The position numbers and the translations under genes are program-made. DNA of 64,000 nucleotides from Methylococcales bacterium (GTDB lineage: Bacteria; Pseudomonadota; Gammaproteobacteria; Methylococcales; Methylomonadaceae): positions 25,505-89,504 of the forward strand of contig JAQTPT010000008.1 in assembly GCA_028712795.1 (NCBI GenBank), given 5' to 3'. Shown here piece after piece: positions 38,832 to 50,124 of this stretch. The notes under the pieces are model-generated. The model saw only the letters and a list, made by a program, of their open reading frames with translations. It was not told the DNA's origin and ran no database searches. Position 1 is the first letter of the stretch. Each line of letters begins with the position of its first letter.

Positions 38832-38888
38832 CCTAACTCAAAGCTTCGGCGACCCCGCCAAATTCACGCCGATGAGCTTTGTGTTAGG
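38832..38888. repeat. Imperfect palindrome downstream of the PEP-CTERM-like gene
   Basis: CCTAACTCAAAGCTTCGGCG is mirrored by CGCCGATGAGCTTTGTGTTA plus GG with a 15-base centre. It may act as a terminator for the gene, although no T-run follows directly. Confidence 0.5.
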
Positions 38889-39392
38889 CACATGCCTGCC
38901 CCCCCCATGAACATTTCATTTTACAATATAGATTAATGGATTCTGTAACTCCATAACTTATCGGCCATTGCCTTTTTGTGTCGTCCGTTACAAAAGCTAA
39001 ACCGAAACCCATCAGAAAAAACTCATGCAGTACATATCCAATATTTATTTTTCAGAATCAAGTGTGAAAATCCCAACTCCAAATATTTTTGGATCCTTCC
39101 TATAAAAATTGGCTTTAACACCCAGCCCATCATTTTTTAAAACTTTATTTTCTATAGAACAGATCTTTAAAATTTATCCACTATACCGGCAACCACTCAC
39201 ATTTGCAGGCCGCTCGAACTAAAACACCTTGCGACTGAGTCTATAAGCAATGAAAACGTTGTTTGAATAAACAATAGGTAGTAGGATTTTACCCAATATC
39301 CGTCAGTCGCAGTGAATTCGACCCGATTGGATTATCGCCGGATTTTGGGGTGGGCAGGCCTTCCCAACAATACACTATGCTAGGGGAAGATC
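38889..39392. other. Non-coding region before the 1146-aa gene
   Basis: Slightly AT-rich for the first 350 bases, then more GC-rich before the gene. No supported gene or RNA. A site GGGGAAG six bases before the next ATG is a plausible ribosome-binding site. Confidence 0.45.
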
Positions 39393-42300
39393 ATGTCGGA
39401 AAATAAAAAACCGGATAGTAATGGCCTGAATGGCGCTGTGCCGGTAACGGTAGTGCTGGCGATGCTGGCCGGCTTGGCCTTTACGCATTTATCGCCTTAT
39501 CAAGATGAGCGGCCATCTAACCAATCCTTGCAAGCGCACTATGAAGTCGCACAAGATGTCGATGCACGCCTGTGGCAGGATCCGTTTGCCGCGGTGGATG
39601 GCGCAAGCGAGGAAGCACAGACAGAAATACTTGTTATCGGGGTAAATCAAGATCGTAAAACACTGGAATTGGAGGCTAGGCCAAGCGCTAAATCGCCATC
39701 CCACGAGCCGGATCAGATTTATAAAGGCAATAAGCCAGTTGCAAGGGACGACATTACCGTAATCGCTGTCACCTTATCTGGAGGTTCGTATCAAGAGGAG
39801 GTGGAAGACCGGATGCGGCGGCGTTATGCGGTGCTTTCGGCTTTGGCTAATCAGGGTGCGACACCTAGGGATGAGCAGCATATCGGCTACTTTCACCCGA
39901 TGCCAGATATGGGTTTGCAAAAAAGAGTGGCTTTTGAGTGGTGGTCATGGGCAGAAAGTAACAACAAGAAGGTATTGCTGTTATGGGTCGATGAATCAAG
40001 CCTGCTTGGATGTCCGGCGGCTAAGATAAAAGACCTGTTGTTACAAACAATCCCAAAAAATGCACAGACAAAGGAAATCGCGTTTCACTATACGGTCATC
40101 GGCCCGAACACCTCAACCCTGTTGCGGGATATGTTGAAAGATGTTGAGGCCGCCAGGCATAAAACTAATGTTGCCGAATGCCCTGAAAGACCAAGCGCTA
40201 AAGCGACCAAACCCGAGTTGGGGGAAATTAATGCCAAGCCCATTGTGTATTACTCCGCTGGGGCTACTGCATCGGATTATCGCCTGCTAAAGGATGTCTT
40301 AGGACACGCGGAGGCAGGTGATACTATTTCTGCATACCTGAGTGAACAAGGAATAACACTCTATCGGACTACCGCAAACGATTTAGATATGATGGACATA
40401 GTGGTCAATGAACTTCTATTGCGCCAGGTCGAAAAAACCGATCATGTCGTCATACTGTCAGAATGGGACACCTACTATGGCCGTACGATGCCCAATGCTT
40501 TCAAATTTGTCTGGAATCCTTATGATCAAGAAGTCAGTGAAACCGTAAAAATCTTTGGATACATGCGTGGGTTGGACGGTAAACTGCCAGATAAGGGCGA
40601 CAAGCCGGCAAGTGTGGCCGAGAAAAAAAACGACAGCAAGGACAAGGAAAAATCCGAATCCGCTGCACTGATTGAATTCCCTGAGGGACAAAACCAGAAG
40701 GATTATTTACGCCGGATGGCGGACAATATCCATGATCTTGATCAGGATTTGAAAGATCAGGGTGACAAGAAAGGTGTTTCCGCCATAGGTGTATTGGGTT
40801 CGGACGTACATGACAAATTGTTGATTCTTGAAGCCTTGCGTCAGTATTTTCCCCATAAGCTGTTTTTTACCACTGATCTGGATGCGGCTTACTTTCATCC
40901 GGCTAAATGGCGTCAAACACACAATTTGTTGGTAGCTTCAGCTTTTGACCTGAAGCTTCGCCCCGAATTACAGGGTGATATTCCCCCTTTCCGTGATTCC
41001 TATCAAACCGCATTTTTTCTTGCGGCACAACTTGCCCTAAAGAATGGGATGGATAATGCAGACCCAATACTTCCACGCCTGTTCGACGAAACGTCGATCC
41101 CTCAGCTATTTATTTCCATTGATCCTGATGCCGATTTTTTTCATCCTGCTAAATGGCTTCAAACACGCAAATTGTTGGAGGAAGCCTCGGCTTATGATCC
41201 GATTCGTGACAGCAGCTACCAGGAGTGGATTTATTTTGTGACACAAATGATGCTTAAGGATGGCGCGGTTAACCCCAGCCAGATAAAAAATCCCCCACGC
41301 CTGTTCGAGATCGGACGTAGCCGCCAGGTATCTCTACCCACGAATACGAAAACATACACGGATACGGTTTCAGAGAAGTATAGGGATGACAGCAATAAAC
41401 CCAAATGCTCATCGTCTAATTGGTCGCAGTGTTTCGTCAACATGATAGGTAAGCTACACGCCTACTCACGCCGATTCCAAAATAAGCAAGACCATCCTCC
41501 AATATGGCCCGCACGTGACGATAAGGTTTTACTCACGGACGACAAGTGGTGTTCCTGGGCTAATATGCTCGCGTGTAACACTGTGCAACCTCGAATTTTT
41601 GCCACTTCTCAGTTGTACTGGTCGAAGCTAGGCATCTTCGTTGTTGTGTTTTTAATAATGATACCCCCTCTCGTTAACTGGAGAGTGCGAAAGAGCAATT
41701 GGTATCCCAATTGCGTTGCCTTGGTGCTGCTTCTGTTTTTTTTGTTCATGCCGTTGTGGAACACTTATATGTTTCAGAACGACGTAGAGCCATTTTACTG
41801 GCTTGAAGGCATGAGCATCTGGCCCAGTGAATTGTTGCGGCTAACGATTATTCCCTTTGTGATAGGGTTTTTGATATGGGTGAATAAGCGCCTCAAAACT
41901 ATGCAAGATAAATTGCAAGCCCAGCGGGGAAGCGAGATTGATCCGTCATTTGCCTTGCCAAAAGAACCGGAAAAGCTTGGGTGGCGTGAAGTGCTTTTTA
42001 TCGGGAATTGGAAAGAGGACAACAGGGCGCTAAAAGCTTTACCGGATGATCTGTGGAGGAGGTATCTAGGCTACTTTAAGTTTCCAGGCTCCTTGTTACG
42101 GGTGTTGTTGCATGTGCTGGTGTTCTTATTAGCGACAGTTTTTTTTATGAATTTGGGTGATCTGCCCAATGTGCCTGCGCGTGGTGATTTACCCAAATGG
42201 GTAAACATGGGCATAATTATTCTGGCGGTTTTCTCTACCCTATTTTTAATTACATGGGTAGTTGAAAATGCCCGCCTATGTGAGCGTCTGATCACTCATT

Positions 42301-42833
42301 TGTCCGCGAAACCGAGCCGATGGAATTTAAAAGCCAAGAATTGGGCCATCCACGAAAAAAAAATCGCCCCGGAATGTGTAGAAGATTGGCTGGATATTAA
42401 TCTGGTTACACAACTAACGGAGACAATGCAGCCGCTTATCTTTGGGCCAGTGGTGTGTATTGCTCTGTTGGTATCGGCACGTAGCCCGCTTATAGATAAC
42501 TGGGATTTACCGTGGAGGCTGGAGATAGTGCTTTTGGCCATGCTGCTCTATGCCATCTCTACCGAAGTATTTTTACAACGCGGCGCAAATAATGCCCGAA
42601 AAAAAGCGATAGATCAGTTGACTATGAAAATTAGCGGACAGCGTAGCCAGAATCCGTACAATGAAGTTGTCATCAAACGCATAGAGGATCAGATTGAACG
42701 TATCAGGGACTTGCGCGATGGGGCCTTCAGCCCATGGTATGAGTGGCCTCTATTGCAATCATTTGGTGGCCTGGGCACTTTATGGGTTGCGCTGCAATAC
42801 TTTGCCGGAGTATGGGGGAACGGCACTTTGTGA
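39393..42833 (+). CDS. Large multi-domain membrane protein of unknown function with PBP-like segments
   Basis: A solitary 1146-aa protein. Residues 16-33 form a first membrane helix. A long soluble part follows (to about 740). At residue ~125 it reads ITVIAVTLSGGSYQEEVEDR, then RYAVLSALANQGATPRDEQH; this alternating strand-helix pattern suggests a Rossmann-like fold. From about 466 the segment GVLGSDVHDKLLILEAL, then LFFTTDLDAAYFHPAKW, resembles a type-I periplasmic-binding-protein core. A near copy, LFISIDPDADFFHPAKW (from 571), indicates an internal duplication of about 60 residues. The C-terminal 400 residues hold at least seven hydrophobic helices. I know no function; a signalling or effector-sensor role is only inference. 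No partner genes. Confidence 0.7.
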   Translation: MSENKKPDSNGLNGAVPVTVVLAMLAGLAFTHLSPYQDERPSNQSLQAHYEVAQDVDARLWQDPFAAVDGASEEAQTEILVIGVNQDRKTLELEARPSAKSPSHEPDQIYKGNKPVARDDITVIAVTLSGGSYQEEVEDRMRRRYAVLSALANQGATPRDEQHIGYFHPMPDMGLQKRVAFEWWSWAESNNKKVLLLWVDESSLLGCPAAKIKDLLLQTIPKNAQTKEIAFHYTVIGPNTSTLLRDMLKDVEAARHKTNVAECPERPSAKATKPELGEINAKPIVYYSAGATASDYRLLKDVLGHAEAGDTISAYLSEQGITLYRTTANDLDMMDIVVNELLLRQVEKTDHVVILSEWDTYYGRTMPNAFKFVWNPYDQEVSETVKIFGYMRGLDGKLPDKGDKPASVAEKKNDSKDKEKSESAALIEFPEGQNQKDYLRRMADNIHDLDQDLKDQGDKKGVSAIGVLGSDVHDKLLILEALRQYFPHKLFFTTDLDAAYFHPAKWRQTHNLLVASAFDLKLRPELQGDIPPFRDSYQTAFFLAAQLALKNGMDNADPILPRLFDETSIPQLFISIDPDADFFHPAKWLQTRKLLEEASAYDPIRDSSYQEWIYFVTQMMLKDGAVNPSQIKNPPRLFEIGRSRQVSLPTNTKTYTDTVSEKYRDDSNKPKCSSSNWSQCFVNMIGKLHAYSRRFQNKQDHPPIWPARDDKVLLTDDKWCSWANMLACNTVQPRIFATSQLYWSKLGIFVVVFLIMIPPLVNWRVRKSNWYPNCVALVLLLFFLFMPLWNTYMFQNDVEPFYWLEGMSIWPSELLRLTIIPFVIGFLIWVNKRLKTMQDKLQAQRGSEIDPSFALPKEPEKLGWREVLFIGNWKEDNRALKALPDDLWRRYLGYFKFPGSLLRVLLHVLVFLLATVFFMNLGDLPNVPARGDLPKWVNMGIIILAVFSTLFLITWVVENARLCERLITHLSAKPSRWNLKAKNWAIHEKKIAPECVEDWLDINLVTQLTETMQPLIFGPVVCIALLVSARSPLIDNWDLPWRLEIVLLAMLLYAISTEVFLQRGANNARKKAIDQLTMKISGQRSQNPYNEVVIKRIEDQIERIRDLRDGAFSPWYEWPLLQSFGGLGTLWVALQYFAGVWGNGTL

Positions 42834-43114
42834 ATAAAAATCCGAAAAACAAATTAAGGAAACAATGTTTCAAATGGCGAACTTATTTTAGGCACTTTCC
42901 TGGCCAAATGGATAAATTTCGTCTGATGCTTGTTAAATCGCTGCAACATAAAACAACCACTTTTATTTTATACAGACGCCCTTAATTCTTAGATACGCCT
43001 GGAGATCAATCCGATGAGGCTTGCATGTTTAATATGGCTACAAAACCAACATTCAAATCCATTAACCTTAATCCTGTTAAAATATATAATTTTTCACGAA
43101 AATATAACCCATCC

Positions 43115-45976
43115 ATGGAAAAAACTTACGCCCCGCACTCAATCGAACAACGCTGGTATCAAACCTGGGAAGAAAATGGCTATTTTGCAGCCAAGCCGGA
43201 AGGTGAATCCTATTGCATCATGATTCCGCCGCCCAACGTAACAGGCAGCTTGCACATGGGCCATGCGTTTCAGGACACCATCATGGATGCTCTCACCCGT
43301 TATCACCGGATGAAAGGTTTTAGTACCTTGTGGCAAGCCGGAACTGACCACGCGGGTATTGCGACGCAAATGGTGGTGGAACGGTTGTGTAACACTGAAG
43401 GAAAAACCCGCCATGACTATGGGCGTGAAAAATTCCTTGAAAAAGTATGGCAATGGAAGGAAGAATCAGGCGGTACGATTACCCGCCAGCTTCGGCGCAT
43501 GGGTTCGTCCCTGGACTGGAGCAGGGAACGCTTCACCATGGATGAAGGCATGTCAAATGCCGTTCAGGAAGTTTTTATACGCTTGTATGAAGAAGGCCTG
43601 ATATATCGCGGCAAGCGCCTGGTTAACTGGGATCCGGTTTTGCATACCGCCGTATCGGATCTGGAAGTGCTGTCTGAGGAAGAAAACGGCTCGATGTGGC
43701 ATATTCGTTATCCGCTATCCAATGGCCAAGGGCATCTGATTGTCGCGACAACCCGGCCTGAAACTCTGCTGGGTGACGCAGCGGTGGCGATACATCCCAA
43801 CGATGACCGCTACAAGCATCTGCTGGGAGAATTCGTGGAACTGCCGTTAACCGGGCGCCGGATTCCAATCATTGCCGATGAGTATGTTGACCCTGAATTT
43901 GGCACGGGCTGCGTCAAGATTACTCCAGCGCATGATTTTAATGACTACGAAGTCTGGACACGTCACCGCAATACGTCGGTTATCCAGGATTTACCGCATG
44001 GCGGCTTGATAAATATTTTTACGGTTGATGCGGCAATTCGCAGTAATGATGCTGGTGAAAATAATCTGATCCCGGCAAGCTATTGCGGTCTTGACCGCTT
44101 TGAAGCGCGTAAACAAATGATCGCCGATCTGGGAGCAGCCGGTTTACTGGAAAAAATCGTTGATCACAAGTTGATGGTTCCCAGAGGCGATCGTACTCAC
44201 AGCGTCATTGAACCGTTACTAACTGATCAATGGTACGTCAAAGTCGCGCCGCTGGCTGAACCCGCGATTGCCGCCGTCGAAAATGGCGATATCAAATTTG
44301 TCCCCGACAACTGGAAAAACACCTATTTTGACTGGATGCGCAATATTCAGGACTGGTGTATTTCGCGGCAAATCTGGTGGGGTCATCGCATCCCCGCCTG
44401 GTATGACGATAAAGGCAATATTTATGTGGCGCGCTCCGAACAGGAAGTCCGCGACCAACACAACCTGCCCGCCGGCTATCCGCTTAATCAGGATGAAGAT
44501 GTACTGGATACCTGGTTTTCCTCCGCGTTATGGCCTTTTTCAACACTGGGTTGGCCGGAGAACACCGAAGAACTGGCTAAACATTACCCGACCAGCGTAT
44601 TGGTGACGGGTTTTGACATTATTTTCTTCTGGGTGGCGCGGATGATAATGATGGGTCTGAAATTCCGGGGTGCAGTGCCGTTTAAAGAAGTGTATATACA
44701 TGGCTTGGTGCGTGATGCGGAAGGCCAAAAAATGTCCAAATCCAAAGGCAACGTCCTTGATCCGATTGATATCATCGACGGCATTGATCTGGATGCGTTG
44801 GTTGCCAAACGCACTTCCGGCATGATGCAGCCGCATCTGGCTAAAAAAATCGAGCAGGATACCCGTAAACACTTTCCGGACGGCATCCAGTCTTTCGGAA
44901 CGGATGCCTTGCGCTTTACCTTTGCCTCGTTGGCATCAACGGGGCGGGATATTCGTTTTGACCTTGCCAGAACAGAAGGTTATCGTAACTTCTGTAACAA
45001 ACTCTGGAATGCTGCGCGTTATGTGCTGATGAACACCGAAGAACAGGATAACGGTTTGTCTGACGCCCCTTGTGAATTCACCCAAGTTGATCGCTGGATT
45101 ACTGCCCGACTGCATCAGGTAACGGCTGTGACCAACAACGCCATCGACAATTACCGTTTTGATTTGGCGGCTCAAGCGATTTATGAATTTACCTGGAATG
45201 AATACTGCGACTGGTATCTGGAGCTGGCTAAAATTTCGCTGCAATCCGATAATGAAGCCCTGCAACGTGGTACGCGCAAAACGCTGTTGACGGTTTTGGA
45301 GTCCATTTTGCGTTTGGCGCATCCCATCATGCCGTTTATCACTGAAGAAATCTGGCAGCGAGTTGCACCGTTGGCGGGTATAATCGCCAGGGATGGTGCG
45401 TATGCCGCAAGCCAGTCTGGATCTGGCGTGGCGCATGCCGAGACCATCATGCTGCAGCCCTATCCGGCAGCCGATGAAACGCAAATCGACGCCAGCGCCA
45501 TCTCTGAGACCAACTGGCTAATGAGCTTTATTTTAGGCGTACGCCGTATTCGTGGTGAAATGAACATCGCCCCAGGTAAACCGTTACCGGTTTTACTACA
45601 AAATGGTTCGGCCGCTGACCAGGATTACTTAACCAACAACACGATTTATTTACATAAACTGGGGCGTTTGGAATCGATAACATGGTTAAATAAAGATGAT
45701 GCAACACCTGAATCTGCGATTGCCTTAGTTGGCGATTTGAAAATTCTGATTCCAATGGCGGGCTTGATAGACAAAGTGGCTGAGTTGGCGCGATTGGAAA
45801 AAGAAATACAAAAAATTAAAAATGATCTGCCGAGAGTTGAAGGCAAATTAAGCAACCCAACGTTTATTAATAAAGCGCCACCCGAAGTGATTGATAAAGA
45901 AAAAACCAAACTGGCTGATTTATGCTCAACTCTTAACAACCTTGAACAACAGCAAGCCAGGATTCAGTCGCTATAA
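43115..45976 (+). CDS. valS: Valyl-tRNA synthetase
   Basis: A 953-aa class I aminoacyl-tRNA synthetase. The ATG at 43115 ([16 protein letters not shown]) is the family start; the track extends 30 residues upstream without support. The HIGH motif is seen in [14 protein letters not shown] and the KMSKS loop is in [13 protein letters not shown]. The editing domain and C-terminal coiled coil ([15 protein letters not shown]) are present. It is a single gene. Confidence 0.97.
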   Translation: MEKTYAPHSIEQRWYQTWEENGYFAAKPEGESYCIMIPPPNVTGSLHMGHAFQDTIMDALTRYHRMKGFSTLWQAGTDHAGIATQMVVERLCNTEGKTRHDYGREKFLEKVWQWKEESGGTITRQLRRMGSSLDWSRERFTMDEGMSNAVQEVFIRLYEEGLIYRGKRLVNWDPVLHTAVSDLEVLSEEENGSMWHIRYPLSNGQGHLIVATTRPETLLGDAAVAIHPNDDRYKHLLGEFVELPLTGRRIPIIADEYVDPEFGTGCVKITPAHDFNDYEVWTRHRNTSVIQDLPHGGLINIFTVDAAIRSNDAGENNLIPASYCGLDRFEARKQMIADLGAAGLLEKIVDHKLMVPRGDRTHSVIEPLLTDQWYVKVAPLAEPAIAAVENGDIKFVPDNWKNTYFDWMRNIQDWCISRQIWWGHRIPAWYDDKGNIYVARSEQEVRDQHNLPAGYPLNQDEDVLDTWFSSALWPFSTLGWPENTEELAKHYPTSVLVTGFDIIFFWVARMIMMGLKFRGAVPFKEVYIHGLVRDAEGQKMSKSKGNVLDPIDIIDGIDLDALVAKRTSGMMQPHLAKKIEQDTRKHFPDGIQSFGTDALRFTFASLASTGRDIRFDLARTEGYRNFCNKLWNAARYVLMNTEEQDNGLSDAPCEFTQVDRWITARLHQVTAVTNNAIDNYRFDLAAQAIYEFTWNEYCDWYLELAKISLQSDNEALQRGTRKTLLTVLESILRLAHPIMPFITEEIWQRVAPLAGIIARDGAYAASQSGSGVAHAETIMLQPYPAADETQIDASAISETNWLMSFILGVRRIRGEMNIAPGKPLPVLLQNGSAADQDYLTNNTIYLHKLGRLESITWLNKDDATPESAIALVGDLKILIPMAGLIDKVAELARLEKEIQKIKNDLPRVEGKLSNPTFINKAPPEVIDKEKTKLADLCSTLNNLEQQQARIQSL

Positions 45977-46026
45977 AAAACTTATCCTGATTAGCAAGAT
46001 GTTTCAGCCAACGGAAAAAGTCCGTC

Positions 46027-46048
46027 ATTCCGGCAAAGATGCCGGAAT
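46027..46048. repeat. Short palindrome ATTCCGGC...GCCGGAAT
   Basis: ATTCCGGC (46027-46034) pairs with GCCGGAAT (46041-46048). This is a REP-like unit (CGTCATTCCGGCA...GCCGGAATCC) common in many proteobacterial intergenic regions. It lies between valS and pilB. Confidence 0.55.
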
Positions 46049-46216
46049 CCAGCCACAAGGATGTCAAACAATGCCTGACACCGCGTCCTGTAATGCCTTG
46101 GTGTTGCCGGGCACAAACCATCCAGGCCGCTATGACAGTGCTGGCTGAGGCTCCTTGCTAAACGGGTTTAATGTTGTTCCGCATTGTTTATAAACCACCA
46201 ACCAGTTAATCATGAC

Positions 46217-47926
46217 ATGCCCATACTGACAGACTTTCAATTTAGCGGTTTTACAAAATACTTGATTCAGGAAGGCTTGCTAACTGAGAGTGACGCCACG
46301 ATTCATAGCCAGGAAGCCCAAAAAAAGAACATCCCGTTATTAAGTTATCTTGTTACCAATAAGATTGTCGACAGTAAAACTGTCGCAACAAAAGCCTCAA
46401 TGGGATATGGCGTGCCATTCCTGGATCTCGATGCTATTGATCTACGCAGCCTTCCAACCAATTTGATCAGCGAAAAACTGATTCGCAAGCACCGGGTACT
46501 CCCTCTTTTTATCCGGGGCAAAACGCTATTTATTGCCCAGTCCGATCCAACCAACCTTCTGGCGATAGATGAGATCAATTTCCAAATCCGGCTTCATCCG
46601 GAAACCATTCTGGTCGAAGAAAACAAGCTGGCTAAAGCCATTGAAATAGCCCTGGAAGCGGTTGATACCTCAATGGCCGATCTTCTTGATGAAGATCTTG
46701 AGAATCTTGACATTAGTGGAGGTGTTGACGATGCGGCTATAGCCACTGTCGACACCGACATTGATGACGCGCCCATCGTGCGCTTTGTAAACAAAATTTT
46801 GTTAGATGCAATAAAAAAAGGGGCTTCGGATATACACATGGAACCTTATGAAAAAAACTTCCGTATCCGTTTCAGGGCGGATGGCATGCTCTATCAGGTA
46901 GCCAGCCCGCCTTCAAACATCTCAAGCAGAATCATTTCGAGAGTCAAAGTGATGGCTAAAATGGATATTGCAGAACGCCGGGTGCCGCAGGATGGGCGCA
47001 TAAAAATGAGCCTATCCAAGCACCGCGCGATTGATTTTCGCGTAAATAGCTGTCCCACGCTTTTTGGGGAGAAGGTGGTTCTGCGTATTTTAGACCCTAC
47101 CAGCGCCCAAATAGGTATCGAAAAGCTGGGGTTTGAACCCGAACAAGAACAGCTTTTTCTCCATGCCATTAACAGGCCTTACGGCATGGTTCTAGTGACA
47201 GGCCCCACCGGTAGTGGAAAAACAGTTACACTGTATACCGGTTTAAACCTGCTCAACAGTATCGAATGCAATATTTGTACCGCCGAAGATCCCGTAGAAA
47301 TCACCGTAGAAGGCATCAATCAGGTCAATATGAATGTTAAGGCAGGTCTGACATTCGCTAATGCCTTAAGGGCTTTCCTGCGTCAGGATCCCGACATTAT
47401 CATGGTGGGTGAGATCAGGGATTTGGAAACTGCGGAAATTGCCGTAAAAGCCGCGCAAACCGGTCACTTGGTGTTATCAACGCTCCATACCAATGATGCC
47501 CCGCAAACTTTAAACCGGCTCATGCAAATGGGGGTTGAGCCCTTTAACATTGTCTCTGCCGTAATTTTGATAATGGCTCAGCGCTTGGCGCGCCGTTTAT
47601 GCGAGCATTGCAAAAAACCCGCTAATTTCCCTGATAACATTCTTCTCTCGGCAGGGTTTAAAGAAGAAGAGTTGAGAACGCTTAAAATATTCAGCCCTGG
47701 AAGCTGTGAGCACTGCACCAATGGCTATAAAGGCCGGGTCGGCATTTATCAGGTAATGACGATAAGTGAGAATATGCGTTCGCTGATACTGGAAGGCGGC
47801 AATGCCATGCAATTGGCGGAATTGTCCAAGTCTGAAGGCATCAATGACTTGCGCGCATCGGGTCTGAATAAAATCCGCATGGGCATCACGAGCCTGGAAG
47901 AAATTGATCGCGTAACCAAGGAATAA
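46217..47926 (+). CDS. pilB: Type IV pilus assembly ATPase PilB
   Basis: A 569-aa secretion ATPase that powers pilus extension. The N-terminal N1 domain starts at MPILTDFQFSGF; the ATG at 46217 is preferred over a TTG at 46184. Walker A GPTGSGKT, the Asp and His boxes (EDPVEITVEG, GHLVLSTLHTNDA) and the C4 zinc site (CEHCKKP ... CEHCTNGYKGR) are present. It is the first gene of pilB-pilC-pilD. Confidence 0.96.
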   Translation: MPILTDFQFSGFTKYLIQEGLLTESDATIHSQEAQKKNIPLLSYLVTNKIVDSKTVATKASMGYGVPFLDLDAIDLRSLPTNLISEKLIRKHRVLPLFIRGKTLFIAQSDPTNLLAIDEINFQIRLHPETILVEENKLAKAIEIALEAVDTSMADLLDEDLENLDISGGVDDAAIATVDTDIDDAPIVRFVNKILLDAIKKGASDIHMEPYEKNFRIRFRADGMLYQVASPPSNISSRIISRVKVMAKMDIAERRVPQDGRIKMSLSKHRAIDFRVNSCPTLFGEKVVLRILDPTSAQIGIEKLGFEPEQEQLFLHAINRPYGMVLVTGPTGSGKTVTLYTGLNLLNSIECNICTAEDPVEITVEGINQVNMNVKAGLTFANALRAFLRQDPDIIMVGEIRDLETAEIAVKAAQTGHLVLSTLHTNDAPQTLNRLMQMGVEPFNIVSAVILIMAQRLARRLCEHCKKPANFPDNILLSAGFKEEELRTLKIFSPGSCEHCTNGYKGRVGIYQVMTISENMRSLILEGGNAMQLAELSKSEGINDLRASGLNKIRMGITSLEEIDRVTKE

Positions 47927-47928
47927 CA

Positions 47929-49149
47929 ATGGCAGACCAAACTGAACAAATTGATTTTATCTGGGAAGGCGTAGACAAAAACAGAAAAAAAATCAACGGG
48001 GTTATTGCCGCTAAAAGTGAACAGATAGCGAAAACGGAATTAAGAAGGCAAGGCTATCACGTCACTAAAATCAGGAAAAAAACCAAACCGATATTTAGCC
48101 CAAGGTTAAAAGCCATTAAGCCGGGCGATATAGCGGTTTTCGCCAGACAACTGTCCACTATGCTGGCCGCCGGCATTCCATTGGTGCAATCATTTGATAT
48201 CGTCGGCAAAGGCCATGAAAACCCCAGTATGCAGGTTATGTTATTGAGCATAAAAGCGGATATTGAAGGCGGCGACACCCTGGCCGAGGCACTTAAGAAA
48301 AAACCACTGTATTTTGATGAATTATTCTGTAATTTGGTTGATGCGGGCGAACATGCCGGGGTGCTGGAAACACTGCTGGATAAGATTGCGACTTATAAAG
48401 AAAAAACCGAGTCCATGAAGAAGAAGATCAAAAAGGCTCTGGGCTACCCCATCGCCGTGATTGTTGTCGCTTTTATTGTCACCGCCATTCTTCTGTTGTT
48501 TGTAGTGCCTGTATTTGAAGATATGTTCAAGAGCTTTGGCGCGGATTTACCCGCTTTCACCCGGATGGTTGTGACTATGTCTCAATGGCTAAAAGAATGG
48601 TGGTGGGTTGTTCTTGGCATCATTATTTTTGCTGTTTATGTGTTTGGTTATTTCAAAAAGCGCTCGCGGCCCTTTAATCACTTTCTGGATAAAACATTAC
48701 TGAAAATGCCTGTGGTTGGTTTGATTTTAACCAAGTCCGCAATTGCCCGCTTTGCCAGAACCTTATCAACCATGTCGGCTGCGGGCGTTCCTTTGGTCGA
48801 TGCGTTACAATCCGTTGCCGGAGCTTGTGGCAATATTATCTACGCCGAAGCTGTTTTGAAAATGCGTGAAGAGGTGGCAACGGGTCAACGGCTTCAGTAT
48901 GCCATGCTACAGACCAACTTGTTTCCGCACATGGTGCAGCAAATGGTTGCCATAGGGGAGGAGTCCGGCTCCATGGATGCCATGCTGGCTAAAGTAGCTG
49001 ATTTTTTCGAAGAGGAAGTTGACAATCTCGTCGATAATTTAAGCAGCTTAATGGAACCCATTATCATGGTTATTTTAGGTATTTTGATAGGTGGCCTGGT
49101 TGTCGCCATGTATTTGCCCATCTTTAAAATGGGGGCCGCTGTTAGCTAA
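47929..49149 (+). CDS. pilC: Type IV pilus inner-membrane platform protein PilC
   Basis: A 406-aa polytopic protein. It has two homologous GspF halves: FARQLSTMLAAGIPLVQSF and FARTLSTMSAAGVPLVDAL. Hydrophobic helices occur near residues 170-200, 220-245 and at the C-terminus. It pairs with PilB and follows it by 2 bases. Confidence 0.96.
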   Translation: MADQTEQIDFIWEGVDKNRKKINGVIAAKSEQIAKTELRRQGYHVTKIRKKTKPIFSPRLKAIKPGDIAVFARQLSTMLAAGIPLVQSFDIVGKGHENPSMQVMLLSIKADIEGGDTLAEALKKKPLYFDELFCNLVDAGEHAGVLETLLDKIATYKEKTESMKKKIKKALGYPIAVIVVAFIVTAILLLFVVPVFEDMFKSFGADLPAFTRMVVTMSQWLKEWWWVVLGIIIFAVYVFGYFKKRSRPFNHFLDKTLLKMPVVGLILTKSAIARFARTLSTMSAAGVPLVDALQSVAGACGNIIYAEAVLKMREEVATGQRLQYAMLQTNLFPHMVQQMVAIGEESGSMDAMLAKVADFFEEEVDNLVDNLSSLMEPIIMVILGILIGGLVVAMYLPIFKMGAAVS

Positions 49150-49238
49150 AAAGTAGAATGCCGGCAAGCGCAAAGCCGTTTTCTTCGCATCTTCATCGTT
49201 GAGAAGTCACCCGCAACACCCATTTTTTAAAATATACA

Positions 49239-50120
49239 ATGATGCAACAACTGGATACTTTATTAAATTCGCCCTATTTTCTGGTAACCCTGGCGGGTCT
49301 TACAGGTTTGTTGGTCGGTAGCTTTCTCAACGTTGTTATCTATCGATTACCCATCATGATGCAACAAAACTGGCGCCGGGAATGCACCGAATACCTTCAA
49401 ATCGAAGCAACCGAAACTGCCATGCCAGAAGAACCCTTCAACCTGGTTTTACCCTTGTCACGCTGCCCCAGTTGCAAGACGCCCATCAAGCCCCACCAAA
49501 ACATACCCGTTATCAGTTACCTTTTTCTAAAGGGCCAGTGCGCAAACTGCGGCAGTCCCATTTCTTCACGCTATCCGGTGATAGAAGCGTTCACGGCCAT
49601 AACATCCGCCATCGTGGCCTGGCATTTTGGTTATACGCCGCAAACCGTTTTTGCCCTGCTGCTAACCTGGTCACTGATTGCGCTGAGTTTTATTGACATA
49701 GACCACCAGTTGTTACCCGACAACATAATACTTCCGTTACTTTGGCTGGGTCTATTTTTGAGCCTGTTCGGTATTTTTACCGATTCCCATGCCAGCATTA
49801 TCGGCGTAATTGCCGGTTATATAAGCCTTTGGACTGTCTATCAATTATTCAAACTGGCGACGGGCAAAGAGGGCATGGGCCATGGTGACTTTAAATTGCT
49901 GGCTTTATTCGGCGCCTGGCTGGGCTGGCAATATTTACCGGTTATTATCTTATTATCCTCATTGGTGGGCGCAGTTATTGGAATATCCATGATTGTTTTT
50001 GCCAAGCGCGATCATAATACCCCCATTCCTTTTGGCCCCTATTTGGCAGCCGCTGGATGGCTGGCGCTGCTGTGGGGCAATGAACTTAACCGGTTTTATT
50101 TAACGGCGGCAGGTTTATAG
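49239..50120 (+). CDS. pilD: Prepilin peptidase PilD
   Basis: A 293-aa aspartic-type membrane peptidase that cuts and N-methylates prepilins. The N-terminal Cys pairs (CPSCKTPIKPHQNIPVISY and CANCGSPIS) are zinc-like, the first catalytic Asp is in FIDIDHQLLPDN and the second is in GMGHGDFKLLALFGAW. It follows pilC and precedes coaE, the typical order. No pilA gene is in the window. Confidence 0.96.
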   Translation: MMQQLDTLLNSPYFLVTLAGLTGLLVGSFLNVVIYRLPIMMQQNWRRECTEYLQIEATETAMPEEPFNLVLPLSRCPSCKTPIKPHQNIPVISYLFLKGQCANCGSPISSRYPVIEAFTAITSAIVAWHFGYTPQTVFALLLTWSLIALSFIDIDHQLLPDNIILPLLWLGLFLSLFGIFTDSHASIIGVIAGYISLWTVYQLFKLATGKEGMGHGDFKLLALFGAWLGWQYLPVIILLSSLVGAVIGISMIVFAKRDHNTPIPFGPYLAAAGWLALLWGNELNRFYLTAAGL

Positions 50121-50124
50121 AATC

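Noticed and set aside
42834..43114. Possible small gene between the 1146-aa gene and valS
   Set aside because: No frame with a start signal; it is just a valS leader region.
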